DNA from: Nonomuraea sp. SYSU D8015
GTDB lineage: Bacteria > Actinomycetota > Actinomycetes > Streptosporangiales > Streptosporangiaceae
Assembly (NCBI RefSeq): GCF_008065375.1
Contig: NZ_VJYI01000001.1
Location: 1,394,880 to 1,458,879 of the forward strand
Reading direction: 5' to 3'
Length of the DNA stretch: 64,000 nt
Positions 8,701 through 15,951 of the stretch are shown in pieces (positions within the stretch are counted from its first letter, which is position 1; each line of letters begins with the position of its first letter). The notes beneath the pieces were generated by a model that saw only the letters and a program-made list of their open reading frames with translations, was not told the DNA's origin and searched no databases. A program made the translations under genes and the position numbers.

Positions 8701-11001
8701 GTCGCCGAGGTGCGTGCCGGCGTCCCACACCAGGCCGGACGCCCCGTTGGCCGCCGCCACGGGCCAGGCGGTCAGCGGCTTGCCGTCCGCGCCCGTGACG
8801 TTCGCGACCGGCAGGTCCGCCCAGGCGTCCGACGCCGAGCGCCGGTACTGGAACCTGGCCTGGGTGAAGGCCGTGCCCGTCACGGAGAGCGGCACCTTGC
8901 CGGTGCTGCGCAGGCCGTCCGCGGGGGCGGTGAGCGAGGCCACGGCCGCGCCGGACCCGACGTTGAAGGTGTAGGCGGTGGTCGGGGAGGCGTTGCCGGC
9001 CTTGTCGACGGTGTACACGCTGAGCGTGTGGGCGCCGGTCGTGGCCGGGGTCAGCTTGGCGGTGACGGCCGCGCCGGTGGTGAGCACCTTCGTGATGGCG
9101 CCGGCGTCGAGCTTGTAGGCGATCCAGCCGGTGTCGGCGTTCGCGGGGGTGAGGGTGAACGTGCCGGCCTTGCCGGCGTCGCCGTGCCAGCCGCCGTCGT
9201 TGGGGTAGTCCGCCGAGGTCACCTTGGGCGCGGGCGGCTTGGCGGTGTCGACGGAGAACTCCTTCGTCTGCCATTGCTTCGAGGTCAGGGAGCCGTCGTT
9301 GGCCCACGACCGGAACCAGTACGTCTTGCCGTTCGCGAGCTTGCCGGCGGGCACGTTCGCGCCGGAGAAGCCGTTGCTGGCCACGTATGCGCCGTAGAGG
9401 TCGTCGATCAGCATCGTCTCGCCCGCGTACAGGTCGAACTTGCCGCGCACGTTGCCGCCGTCGGGGTCGCGCACGTGGGTGCGCAGCTGCGGGGTGAGCG
9501 TGTTGGTCCGGAGGGTGCCGTCGTACTCGGTGAACGGTGAGACCCAGGTCGAGACCGGGGTGCTCGGGTAGGAGTTGTACGTCACCGAGATCACCGGGAC
9601 GTGCGATGGGGCGTTGCCCGAGTGGAACCTCTTCCAGGCGTACTTGTCCGACTCGTTGGAGGCCCGCAGGCCCATGCCGGACTCCTTCCAGCCCTGGGTG
9701 GCGTAGTGCTGCACCAGCGAGGTGACGTTGGCGGTGACCCAGCCGTCGGCGCAGCCGCTCCCGTGGCCCTTCGTCTGGCTGGAGGAGGCGTACTCGGCGG
9801 CCATGTGCGGGCCCGGCCAGCGCGACGACTTCGAGGCGCGGTCGGCCGACCAGACCTCCCACGATCGGGCGTCGCAGGACCAGGAGTGGTAGTTCCAGAG
9901 CTTCAGCGTGGCCGAGATGATCTTCTTGCCCGCGATGCCGGGGGTCTTCCACGTGATGAACGACCGGGCGACCTGGCCGCTGCCGTTGTTGCCGATCTTG
10001 AGCTCCTCCGCGCCCGACTGGTCGGTGCCGTAGCCCTCCTGCACGAACGTGTCGAAGACCTGGCCCAGGTTGAGCGACGGGTCCACGGTGACGGGGTACG
10101 TCGTGGCCGGGTCGTTGAGGAAAGCCGGGTCCGGGGTGAGGACGAGGTCGTTGCCGGAGACCTTCATCTCCACGGGGACGCGGCGCAGGTGCTCGCCGGA
10201 GATCGGGTGCTTGGTGGCGTCCCACATGACCGGCGCAGGGATGGTGACGACGGCCTTGCCCTTGGCGTCCACCAGCTCCACGCCGCCGTCGGCGGCCTGG
10301 CGCGGCCGGAGGCCCGGCGCCTTCAGCCCCAGCGTGTACGTCAGCGGTGTAGCCGGGCGGGACTTGAGCAGCAGGAACTGCTCGGCGCCCGTCCTGGTGG
10401 CGGTGACGACCAGGTCGGCGCCCGGCATGACATCCGGGTACGTGGCCGTCTCGCCGGACAGGCGCGGCGTGGGCAGCGCGCCCTTCCACTGCATGGTCAC
10501 CTTGGCGGCGCCCTCCCCGATCGTGATCAGGTCGGTCGGGCCGGCCGCCTGCCGGGACAGCCCTGAGCGGCCGCCGCCGAACCTGAGCGCCCGGCCGTGG
10601 CCCCGGGTGACGATCTCACCCGACGGCGCCCTGGTGAGCGTGATGTCCACCGGGGCCCACGCGCCGTCGCGGCGGAACCTGACGGGGCCCGCGAACGAGT
10701 CGACCGTGAGCGTTCCGTCCGGGTTGGCGTAGGTCGTGGTGGTCTCGGTGCGGGCGTCGGCGATCTCGACCCGCTTGCCGGTCAGCCGGGCGGACAGCCG
10801 GGCGGAGGCCTCGTCGGGCGCGCTCGGCTCGGCCGTGAGACGGGCGGGGTCGCTCGGGTCGTCCGCGGGGTTCGTGGCGCTGGCGGCCGGTGGCGGCGAC
10901 GCGGCGGGTGGTTCGGCGGCCGCGGGCGACGGGGGAGAGGCCAGAGGGAGAAGCAGGAGGGCGAGGCCACCGGCGAGGACCCGTGGCGTGAGGGCAGGCA
11001 T
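5797..11001 (-). CDS. Giant secreted RHS/YD-repeat protein with DNRLRE domain, no toxin tip
   Basis: 1734 aa. A signal peptide (VLAGGLALLLLPLASPPSPAAA) is followed by an Ala/Pro-rich linker. A beta-rich region leads into a DNRLRE-type domain (about 310-475), then Ig-like/FN3-like modules (about 480-790, with PPAPKVTSADYPNDGG and ASLTAPADGLRSTG). An RHS entry motif, GPGTLNLLTGDYRL, sits near 805. Many YD repeats (GYDATGRL, GYDSAGRV, AYDRLGRV, EYDDLDRP, RYDAEGRQ) follow to about 1690. The protein ends at LYDPSLGRHLQRPY, which is the RHS core itself. Polymorphic RHS toxins normally carry a variable C-terminal toxin after this motif, and here the stop follows at once. It is probably a shell-forming surface protein without a warhead. 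Only 30 bp separate its start from the upstream gene's terminator, so transcription probably comes by read-through from the gene at 11075-12028. Confidence 0.9.
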   Translation of the reverse strand: MPALTPRVLAGGLALLLLPLASPPSPAAAEPPAASPPPAASATNPADDPSDPARLTAEPSAPDEASARLSARLTGKRVEIADARTETTTTYANPDGTLTVDSFAGPVRFRRDGAWAPVDITLTRAPSGEIVTRGHGRALRFGGGRSGLSRQAAGPTDLITIGEGAAKVTMQWKGALPTPRLSGETATYPDVMPGADLVVTATRTGAEQFLLLKSRPATPLTYTLGLKAPGLRPRQAADGGVELVDAKGKAVVTIPAPVMWDATKHPISGEHLRRVPVEMKVSGNDLVLTPDPAFLNDPATTYPVTVDPSLNLGQVFDTFVQEGYGTDQSGAEELKIGNNGSGQVARSFITWKTPGIAGKKIISATLKLWNYHSWSCDARSWEVWSADRASKSSRWPGPHMAAEYASSSQTKGHGSGCADGWVTANVTSLVQHYATQGWKESGMGLRASNESDKYAWKRFHSGNAPSHVPVISVTYNSYPSTPVSTWVSPFTEYDGTLRTNTLTPQLRTHVRDPDGGNVRGKFDLYAGETMLIDDLYGAYVASNGFSGANVPAGKLANGKTYWFRSWANDGSLTSKQWQTKEFSVDTAKPPAPKVTSADYPNDGGWHGDAGKAGTFTLTPANADTGWIAYKLDAGAITKVLTTGAAVTAKLTPATTGAHTLSVYTVDKAGNASPTTAYTFNVGSGAAVASLTAPADGLRSTGKVPLSVTGTAFTQARFQYRRSASDAWADLPVANVTGADGKPLTAWPVAAANGASGLVWDAGTHLGDAAVQVRALVSGSSGASAESRPAEVVVDRRATRAATSEVGPGTLNLLTGDYRLRATAGGAYDLTLTRTASSRDPGGAWSPALALLKETSPNSVELTRADGTPVQFTRAGDGWKPEPGAEDLTLTGTYTLTDARGEVTSFTKQGDVYVPAGHVYESGRLKSITRSGHTLDLGYDATGRLATVSLKGAVIAQYGYDAAGRLAEAWDPRISPPLKTLYGYDSAGRVTTLTPPGELPWTFAYEADGRLRSVTRATLKPGTADQVAGEAKTTIGYGVPLTRAGGGPADMTAKDVAAWGQAAAPATATAVHPPGSTTRPTVTYLDGSGRAINVLTPGGHLSAADYDRFGHAVRVLTASNRELSQRPETDYRLVELAITGYSPEERAELLSTRSVYDPSGRRKVEELSPVHIVNLESDVDELPAGYAIGARTRTVSAYDEGRPASATARDLPTTVKAGAVIVGRESRPAVDVRTTAIAYDWATGRRLRTVRDPGGRTVSAETPAPVLYTATGGAPCGGRPEWAGLVCQEGGRTYTYDTASGRPHTVTEGGTVTTIRRDQAGRPIATKSGGEAEIGIGYSPATGRPTERWRGAEKIVTAYDRLGRVISHTDADGGQTRTEYDDLDRPVKVTDSAPSTRVYAYDHAAEPRGLPTSVTDSVAGTFTARYDAEGRQVAADLPGGLHTQTAYDERGQIYARIHTRDGLEGPLMIDQVGRNAHGQVLLHLRTDTMTERQLGYDKAGQLASALELGFPLCTLRRYDHDGAGNRVRLAVQASEEDCPVADDSAASITTYAYTADGRLTGDGYGYDAAGRTTSLPGGRTVGYFADGLPAEQTSGERRLRWTRDPAGRIRSETDETGAVTVHHYGSDGDRPSWTAGNGAVVRHVAGAGGDLAALTGATGSVRVQLLTVDGHVGTELELDGGLATVIGYDEFGVPSQPRRYGWLGGAFHPTTLDGTVLVSDRLYDPSLGRHLQRPY

Positions 11002-11030
11002 GAGGGCTCCGGGAGGTGTGCGCGTAGGGC

Positions 11031-11060
11031 GACGCCCCCGCCGCGACCGGCGGGGGCGTC
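11031..11060 (-). terminator. Hairpin between the secreted six-Cys protein gene and the RHS gene
   Basis: GACGCCCCCGCCG (11031-11043) and CGGCGGGGGCGTC (11048-11060) form a perfect 13-bp stem with a 4-nt loop. It lies 15 bp after the stop of the upstream gene and 30 bp before the RHS start. It may act as a partial terminator that lowers RHS expression relative to its neighbour. Confidence 0.65.
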
Positions 11061-11074
11061 AGGATGAAGCGGGG

Positions 11075-12028
11075 TTACTTGCTCTGGCAGCTCTTCTTGC
11101 GGACCTCGTACCAGGTGATGCCCGGAGCCTGGAACCGGACCGCGAAACACTGGTTCTTCCTGGCGGCTTCCCGGACCTTGTAGATGGCCGAGGCGCCGCC
11201 CGCCGTGTAGGCGATCTTGCAGATCAGCTTGGCCTTGCCCTTGAGCTTGTCGCAGGCGCCCTTCATCGCCTCGATGGCGCCGGCGACGCCGGCGACGAAC
11301 CAGGCGTTGTAGATCTTCTTGGTGAGCTTCTTCGAGAAGATGAGCCGGCACATGGCCTTCCACCACTCGCACTGCAGCTTGAGCGCGGGGTCGGCGACCA
11401 CGGGGTAGGCGGCGCCCGCGTGGTCCACCGTCTGGATGAGCGTCATGCCCTCGACCCGGTACGAGGTCGGCACCGGGTTGCCGTTGGCGTCCTTGGCCCA
11501 GGGCAGGTCGATCTCGGCGAGATAGAAGTCGTTGTTGTAGATCAGGACGGTGCCGTCGTCCTCCTCGACCTCCAGCATGGAGCCTTCGGGGGCGGTGATC
11601 GGGAAGCGGTACTCCGTCGGCGCCGAGGCGTCCTTGATGACGGTCAGCGCCCGGGCGATCTGGCCGGTGCGCTGGTGTGCGTAGGCGACGCTGGGCTGCT
11701 TGGCGGCGTAGGTGACCAGGCCGGGCAGCGGCTGGTTGCCGTTGCCGGCGGCGTCCGGCATGCCGATGCCGATGTCGGTCTCGCTGACGGTCGCGACCAG
11801 CGTGCGGTCGGGGTCCGTCGCGATGGCGAACGGCCGCTGGACGTCACCGTCGGGGATCTCGGTCGGCGGGACGTTCTTGGCCTCTTCGACGATGTCGGGG
11901 ACCACCTGGGTGAGTGCTGCGAGGGCGGGGTCCTCCTGCGCGAAGGCCGGGGTGCCGGCCACGTTCACGCTGCTGAGTGCCAGGGCGGTCGCTAAGGCGA
12001 CGACGAATGCCCGAGCGGAAATGCGCAT
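11075..12028 (-). CDS. Secreted protein with YPVVADP linker and lysine-rich six-cysteine C-terminal domain
   Basis: 317 aa from the ATG at 12028 (MRISARAF), preceded by GGAAGGA. A longer upstream frame lacks a signal peptide at its start. The signal peptide ends near TPAFAQ. The middle (about 30-205) is acidic and Cys-free. After the motif YPVVADP (about 206-212) the last 105 residues change character: very Lys-rich with six cysteines (LQCEWW, AMCRL, GACDK, LICKI, NQCFA, KSCQSK) and a hydrophobic helix-like stretch (AWFVAGVAGAIEAM). From memory, YPVVADP-type linkers followed by variable C-terminal domains occur in other actinobacterial secreted proteins. The six cysteines could form three disulfides. 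Function is unknown. A secreted basic effector or bacteriocin-like protein is one possibility, favoured only by context with the RHS gene just downstream. Confidence 0.85.
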   Translation of the reverse strand: MRISARAFVVALATALALSSVNVAGTPAFAQEDPALAALTQVVPDIVEEAKNVPPTEIPDGDVQRPFAIATDPDRTLVATVSETDIGIGMPDAAGNGNQPLPGLVTYAAKQPSVAYAHQRTGQIARALTVIKDASAPTEYRFPITAPEGSMLEVEEDDGTVLIYNNDFYLAEIDLPWAKDANGNPVPTSYRVEGMTLIQTVDHAGAAYPVVADPALKLQCEWWKAMCRLIFSKKLTKKIYNAWFVAGVAGAIEAMKGACDKLKGKAKLICKIAYTAGGASAIYKVREAARKNQCFAVRFQAPGITWYEVRKKSCQSK

Positions 12029-12067
12029 GGATGTCCTTCCACGTGCGGTGGGGGGCATTGCACAAAC

Positions 12068-12130
12068 GCCGTAAACGTAAAGATCATCGGCGACCGTTCG
12101 GGTGATCTTGGATGGAGCGGCCGTAAACGT
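12068..12130. promoter_or_regulatory. Exact 11-bp direct repeat in the promoter region of the six-Cys protein gene
   Basis: GCCGTAAACGT occurs at 12068-12078 and again at 12120-12130, 52 bp apart, upstream of the start at 12028. The second copy continues as a near-palindrome, GTAAACGTTTGC, of the LacI-operator type. The spacing of about five helical turns would suit a looped or paired binding site. Confidence 0.4.
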
Positions 12131-12180
12131 TTGCCGTCTTCCAGGGTTCACTTGCTCGCTCACTCACCGTCACCACGGCG

Positions 12181-12449
12181 TCAGGCCAGGTCAAGCCCAC
12201 CGGGCCCGGACGGGAGCAGGTGTTTGGCCACGTGGGCGGTGGGCGTCCTGGGCAGGGGCGTCCAGTTGCTGCCGGAAACGCGGCACCTTGTACGGCGGCG
12301 GCCGCGCGGCCGTCCAGTCACGCGGGGCAACCAGGCCGAGCTCACGCGTCGCGGTGCAGCCAGCCCCGGTCGCCGCCGCGGTCCGCGGCGGCGGCGAGCA
12401 CCTGGGGGATCGTGGCCGGGACGGCGGCGGGCGATCCGGGGACGGTCAC
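12181..12449 (-). pseudogene. Relic of an acyl-CoA ligase (crotonobetaine/carnitine-CoA ligase-like): N- and C-terminal ends only
   Basis: A GTG at 12449 overlaps the VOC gene's TGA (GTGA) and opens a frame reading TIPQVLAAAADRGGDRGWLHRD, a typical N-terminus of an AMP-forming ligase, before a TGA at 12344-12342. Just beyond it, in shifted frames, comes YKVPRFRQQLDA and then LPRTPTAHVAKHLLPSG ending at 12181, which is the C-terminal lysine motif of the same family. About 450 central residues are absent and at least one frameshift is present. The gene once closed an operon with the VOC and LLM genes. Identification rests on motif recognition. Confidence 0.65.
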
Positions 12450-13051
12450 TGCTCCAGCGTGATCCCTTCGCGCCGGAGGTCCTCGATGACGCCGTCCACC
12501 AGACGGGTGGCCACCGTGTGGTGCAGCCGGCCGTCGTCGCGCAGCTCGCGCACGGCGGGCACCGGGTCGGGGTCGGCGAACAGCCGCTCGTCGGAGTAGT
12601 CGACCGGCCGGCCCGTCGGATCGACGGTCCAGTAGGAGGCCTCGAGGGCGATGCCGTTCGGGTCGCTGAAGTAGATCGAGCGCAGGAACCCGTGGTCGAC
12701 CACGTCGGTGACCTCGCAGCCATGGGCCTTGAGCCGGTCGCGGAGCCTGATGAGCGCGTCCTCGTCCGGCAGGTGCAGCGCCAGGTGGTCGAACTGCGCC
12801 GCCTTGGCGTACGGCACGCCCGCCGGCTTGGCGAAGCTGTCGAGCTGCTGGTCGGTGTACTCGAAGAAGGCGACGGTGTTGCCCGGCGCCACCTCGAAGA
12901 AGTAGTGCTTGAACGCGGGGAGGGCGAGGGTGGTGACCAGGCGGGCGTCGAGCACGCCGTGCCAGAACCGCACGGTGGCGTCCATGTCCGCGGTCACCAG
13001 GGCGAGATGGTGCACGCCCCGCCAGTGCACCGTGTCTGGGGTCGCAGCCAT
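12446..13051 (-). CDS. VOC (glyoxalase/dioxygenase-fold) family protein
   Basis: 201 aa, cytoplasmic. A betaalphabetabetabeta module starts at GVHHLALVTADMDATVRFWHGVLDARLV, and the second module carries QFDHLALHLPDEDALIRLRDRLKAHG and SIYFSDPNGIALEASYW. Metal-ligand candidates are His (HHLAL), His (FDHLAL) and Glu (ALEAS), as in metal-dependent VOC enzymes such as dioxygenases or glyoxalases. It lies 36 bp after the LLM oxidoreductase and overlaps the relic ligase by four bases, so the three were one operon, probably for breakdown of a small organic acid or aromatic compound. The substrate is unknown. Confidence 0.85.
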   Translation of the reverse strand: MAATPDTVHWRGVHHLALVTADMDATVRFWHGVLDARLVTTLALPAFKHYFFEVAPGNTVAFFEYTDQQLDSFAKPAGVPYAKAAQFDHLALHLPDEDALIRLRDRLKAHGCEVTDVVDHGFLRSIYFSDPNGIALEASYWTVDPTGRPVDYSDERLFADPDPVPAVRELRDDGRLHHTVATRLVDGVIEDLRREGITLEQ

Positions 13052-13087
13052 GCGTCAACCGTACGCCTTTCAACTATCTCTGGTAAG

Positions 13088-13966
13088 TCAGGACTTCGTG
13101 TCCAGGTGCGGGCGGACGTGGTCGAAGAACAGCCGGATCTGCTCGCGGACGTCCCCCTGCACCGGCCAGAACACGAAGGAGTCGAACCCGAGCCGGTCGC
13201 GGTAGTCCAGCAACGCGTTCACCCAGTGCTTCGCCGAGCCGTTCAACAGGCGGTCGTTCCGCTCCGGCACCCGGTCGGAGATCGTCCCCATCACGTTGAA
13301 CACCCGCCGGATCCGGCCGGGATCGCGGCCGGCCGCCGCCGCGGCCTCGTCGATGTGCCGGTGCATCCCGGGGACCTCGGCCAGGTCGAGGTAGGCGTTC
13401 GTGGGCAGCCAGCCGTCGGCGTGGCGGCCGGTCACGGCGAGCATCCTGGGCTTGAACGAGCCCACCCAGATCGGCACCCGCGGCTCGGGCGGGGGGCCGG
13501 CGCTCGCCTCGTGGAGCCGGAAGTACGTGCCGTCGTGGTCGACGGGCTCCGGGCCCCACAGCCGCCTGATCAGCGGGATGGCCTCGTCGAGGGCGCTGAT
13601 CGCCTCGCCGAGGCGGGGCCAGGCGCCGCCGAAGCCGGGCGTCATCTCGTACGGGCCACCCACGCCCAGCCCGAGCACGAATCTGCCGCCGCTGACGAAC
13701 TGCAGCGTGGCGGCGGCCTTGGCCAGCATGGCAGGCGGGCGGAGCGTCAGCGGGGCGACGTTGGGCGCCAGCAGGACCCGCTCGGTCCGGCCCGCCAGCA
13801 GCGCCAGCAGGGAGAAGGTCTCCAGTTCGGTGGGAATGTACGGGTGGTCCGAGATCGTGATGAGATCCGCGCCGAGGTCCTCGGCCAGCCGTGCCGACTC
13901 CACGAGCCGGTCGAAGCGCCGGGGCGAGGCCGGCAGCGCGACGCCATAGACAGTTCGTTCGCTCAT
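13088..13966 (-). CDS. LLM-class (luciferase-like, probably F420-dependent) oxidoreductase
   Basis: 292 aa from the ATG at 13966 (MSERTVYGVALP). It has a TIM-barrel luciferase-like fold with SARLAEDLGADLITISDHPYI near the N-terminus, LLAPNVAPLTLRPPAMLAKAAATL, the glycine-rich GGRFVLGLGVGG, and PIWVGSFKPRMLAVTGRHADGW, which in this family contributes to the flavin or F420 pocket. It is the first gene of the small operon with the VOC gene and the ligase relic. I see no strong Shine-Dalgarno before this ATG. A longer reading frame upstream is Arg-rich and unlike protein. Confidence 0.88.
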   Translation of the reverse strand: MSERTVYGVALPASPRRFDRLVESARLAEDLGADLITISDHPYIPTELETFSLLALLAGRTERVLLAPNVAPLTLRPPAMLAKAAATLQFVSGGRFVLGLGVGGPYEMTPGFGGAWPRLGEAISALDEAIPLIRRLWGPEPVDHDGTYFRLHEASAGPPPEPRVPIWVGSFKPRMLAVTGRHADGWLPTNAYLDLAEVPGMHRHIDEAAAAAGRDPGRIRRVFNVMGTISDRVPERNDRLLNGSAKHWVNALLDYRDRLGFDSFVFWPVQGDVREQIRLFFDHVRPHLDTKS

Positions 13967-14061
13967 ATGCCCGACGTTAGGCAACCGGCCCGCGCCGCAC
14001 ATGGGCCGCCGGCCGCCCCTGCCGTCGGCCCTTCGGCCTAGGACCGCCGGCCCGTATCGTC

Positions 14062-14190
14062 GGCACATGGCATCGTACCGGGCTCGCCGTGCCCGACGGC
14101 GACACCGAGATCGTCCTGTCGACCGGCTCGGCCTCGCTCCTGCCTGGCAATCCGCTCGTGCTGGTGGACCTGTCGAAGGGCCGGTACCGG
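14062..14190 (+). pseudogene. Possible fragment of a VOC-family gene
   Basis: In the gap between the LLM gene and the ABC permease, one plus-strand frame reads TWHRTGLAVPDGDTEIVLST and continues for about 20 protein-like residues before turning Arg/Ser-rich. The segment resembles an internal VOC strand-helix region. No start or remaining domain is visible. It is a short remnant at best. Confidence 0.3.
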
Positions 14191-14212
14191 CGAGGGCGGC
14201 ACCGTGACGGGG

Positions 14213-15034
14213 TCAGCCCTTCACCGAGCCCGCGAAGCTGAAGGAGCTGGCGAGGTATTTGTTGACGGCGACGTAGAGGACGACCGCGGGCGCCGTGTAG
14301 AGGATGGAGAAGGCGGCCAGCTGCCCGTAGGCGACCTGGCCGTATTCCGAGAAGAAGGTGTAGACGGTGACCGCCGCCGGTTGTTTCTCCGGGGTGTCCA
14401 GCAGCACGAACGGGGCGAAGAAGTTGCCCCACTGGCCGACGAACACGAAGATCGCCACTACCGCGATCCCCGGGGCCATCAGCGGCCCCACCACGGCCGT
14501 CAGGGAGCGGACCCAGCCCGCGCCGTCCACCCAGGCCGCCTCCTCCAGGCTCACCGGTACGCCGTCCATGAAGTTCTTCATCATCCAGATCGAGAACGGC
14601 AGCGAGCTCGCGGTCAGGAACAGCACCATCGCCGGGACGGAGCCGTACAGGTTGAAGCGGAAGAACATCGCGTAGACCGGCACCAGGATCGCCGTCACCG
14701 GCAGCCCGGTCGTGAACAGCAGGGTCAGCATGAAATGGCGGCGGTAACGGAGCTGGTAGCGCGACAGCGGGTACGCCGCCAGCCCCGACACGAGCACCGT
14801 CAGGATCGCCGTGGCGCCCGAGATGACGATCGAGTTGATCAGCGGGAGGATGATCGTCTCCCAGGTCAGCACGGCTTTGAAGTTGTCCAGGGAGAAGGCG
14901 AGGGCAGGTGACGCGGACAGCGTGGCCTCCGGCTGGACCGAGGCGATCAGGACCCACAGGAACGGGCCCAGGAAGGCCAGGGTGATGAGCAGGAGGGCCA
15001 GCCCCGCCGCGCCCCTCGCGGCCAGCCGCGTCAT
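14213..15034 (-). CDS. Carbohydrate ABC transporter permease, MalG-type
   Basis: 273 aa with about six membrane segments beginning GLALLLITLAFLGPFLWVLIASV. The permease coupling motif is EEAAWVDGAGWVRSLTAVVGPLMAPG, the EAA loop that contacts the ATPase. The ATG at 15034 overlaps the stop of the upstream permease (ATGA), so the two are translationally coupled. With the next two genes it forms a CUT1 sugar importer. No ATPase gene is present, as is usual in actinomycetes where a shared MsiK-type ATPase serves many importers. Confidence 0.92.
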   Translation of the reverse strand: MTRLAARGAAGLALLLITLAFLGPFLWVLIASVQPEATLSASPALAFSLDNFKAVLTWETIILPLINSIVISGATAILTVLVSGLAAYPLSRYQLRYRRHFMLTLLFTTGLPVTAILVPVYAMFFRFNLYGSVPAMVLFLTASSLPFSIWMMKNFMDGVPVSLEEAAWVDGAGWVRSLTAVVGPLMAPGIAVVAIFVFVGQWGNFFAPFVLLDTPEKQPAAVTVYTFFSEYGQVAYGQLAAFSILYTAPAVVLYVAVNKYLASSFSFAGSVKG

Positions 15035-15951
15035 GCGCCCTCCTCCACCTTGATCAGACGCAGGTAGACCAGCGAGAACAACGCGCCGATCACCAGCAGG
15101 ACCAGGGCGATCGCGGAGCCGTAGCCGATCTCGAAGTAGCGGAACGCCTGCTCGTACATGTACAGCGGCGTCGTCTGGCTCGCCGTCCCGGGGCCGCCGC
15201 CGGTGAGGGCGTAGATGAGGCCGAAGCTGGCCAGGGTCTGCAGGGTGATCAGCATGAGGTTGGCCATGATCGATCTGCGGATCAGGGGGAGCGTGATGTG
15301 GAGGAGGCGGCGTCCCGGCCCGGCGCCGTCCACGGCGGCGGCCTCCACCAGGTCGGCGGGGACCTCCGAGAGCGCGGCCGAGTACACCAGCATCGAGAAC
15401 GCCGTGCCGCGCCAGATGTTGGCCAGGATGACCGCGACCATCGGCGCCGTGTAGAGCCACTCCTGCTCGATGCGGAGGACCGTGTTGAGCGTGCCGTCCT
15501 CGGCCAGGAACGAGAACCAGCAGGCCGCGGCCACGACCTCCGGCACCACCCAGGCGGCGATCACGACGCCGTTGACCACGCTGCGCGTCACCCGGCCGCG
15601 GCCGCGCTGGAGCAGGGCGATGATCAGGCCCAGGGTGTTCTGGCCGATGACGGCCGAGCCGATGACGAAGACGAACGTCAGGAAGAAGGAGTTGAGGAAG
15701 CTCGGGTCGCCGAAGAGCTTGACGAAGTTGGCGAACCCGACGAACTGCGAGTTCACCGAGGCGGAGCCGGTGAGCGTCTCGTTGGTGAAGGCGATGTAGA
15801 CGCTCCACAGGATCGGCCCGGCCAGGAACAACGCCAGCAGCACCAGGGCGGGGCCGAGCGGGAGGATCCAGCGCAGTGCCCCGCGCCGTGCCGGGCCGCG
15901 CGCGGGCGGGCTCGTCACGGGCGGGGACTGCGGCGCCGTGGCGACCGTCAT
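15031..15951 (-). CDS. Carbohydrate ABC transporter permease, MalF-type
   Basis: 306 aa. After a proline-rich cytoplasmic start comes the first membrane segment (ILPLGPALVLLALFLAGPILWSVYIAFTN, spanning about residues 29-57), then five more. The EAA loop reads EVPADLVEAAAVDGAGPGRRLLHITLPLIRR. It partners the MalG-type permease. The ATG at 15951 overlaps the TGA of the binding-protein gene, so all three are coupled in the order binding protein, MalF-type, MalG-type. Confidence 0.92.
   Translation of the reverse strand: MTVATAPQSPPVTSPPARGPARRGALRWILPLGPALVLLALFLAGPILWSVYIAFTNETLTGSASVNSQFVGFANFVKLFGDPSFLNSFFLTFVFVIGSAVIGQNTLGLIIALLQRGRGRVTRSVVNGVVIAAWVVPEVVAAACWFSFLAEDGTLNTVLRIEQEWLYTAPMVAVILANIWRGTAFSMLVYSAALSEVPADLVEAAAVDGAGPGRRLLHITLPLIRRSIMANLMLITLQTLASFGLIYALTGGGPGTASQTTPLYMYEQAFRYFEIGYGSAIALVLLVIGALFSLVYLRLIKVEEGA

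Noticed and set aside
5815..9540. Open frame of over 1200 codons opposite the RHS gene
   Set aside because: Antisense shadow of a repetitive gene: low-complexity Gly/Arg/Val content and no ribosome binding site, while the minus strand has a signal peptide and YD repeats.
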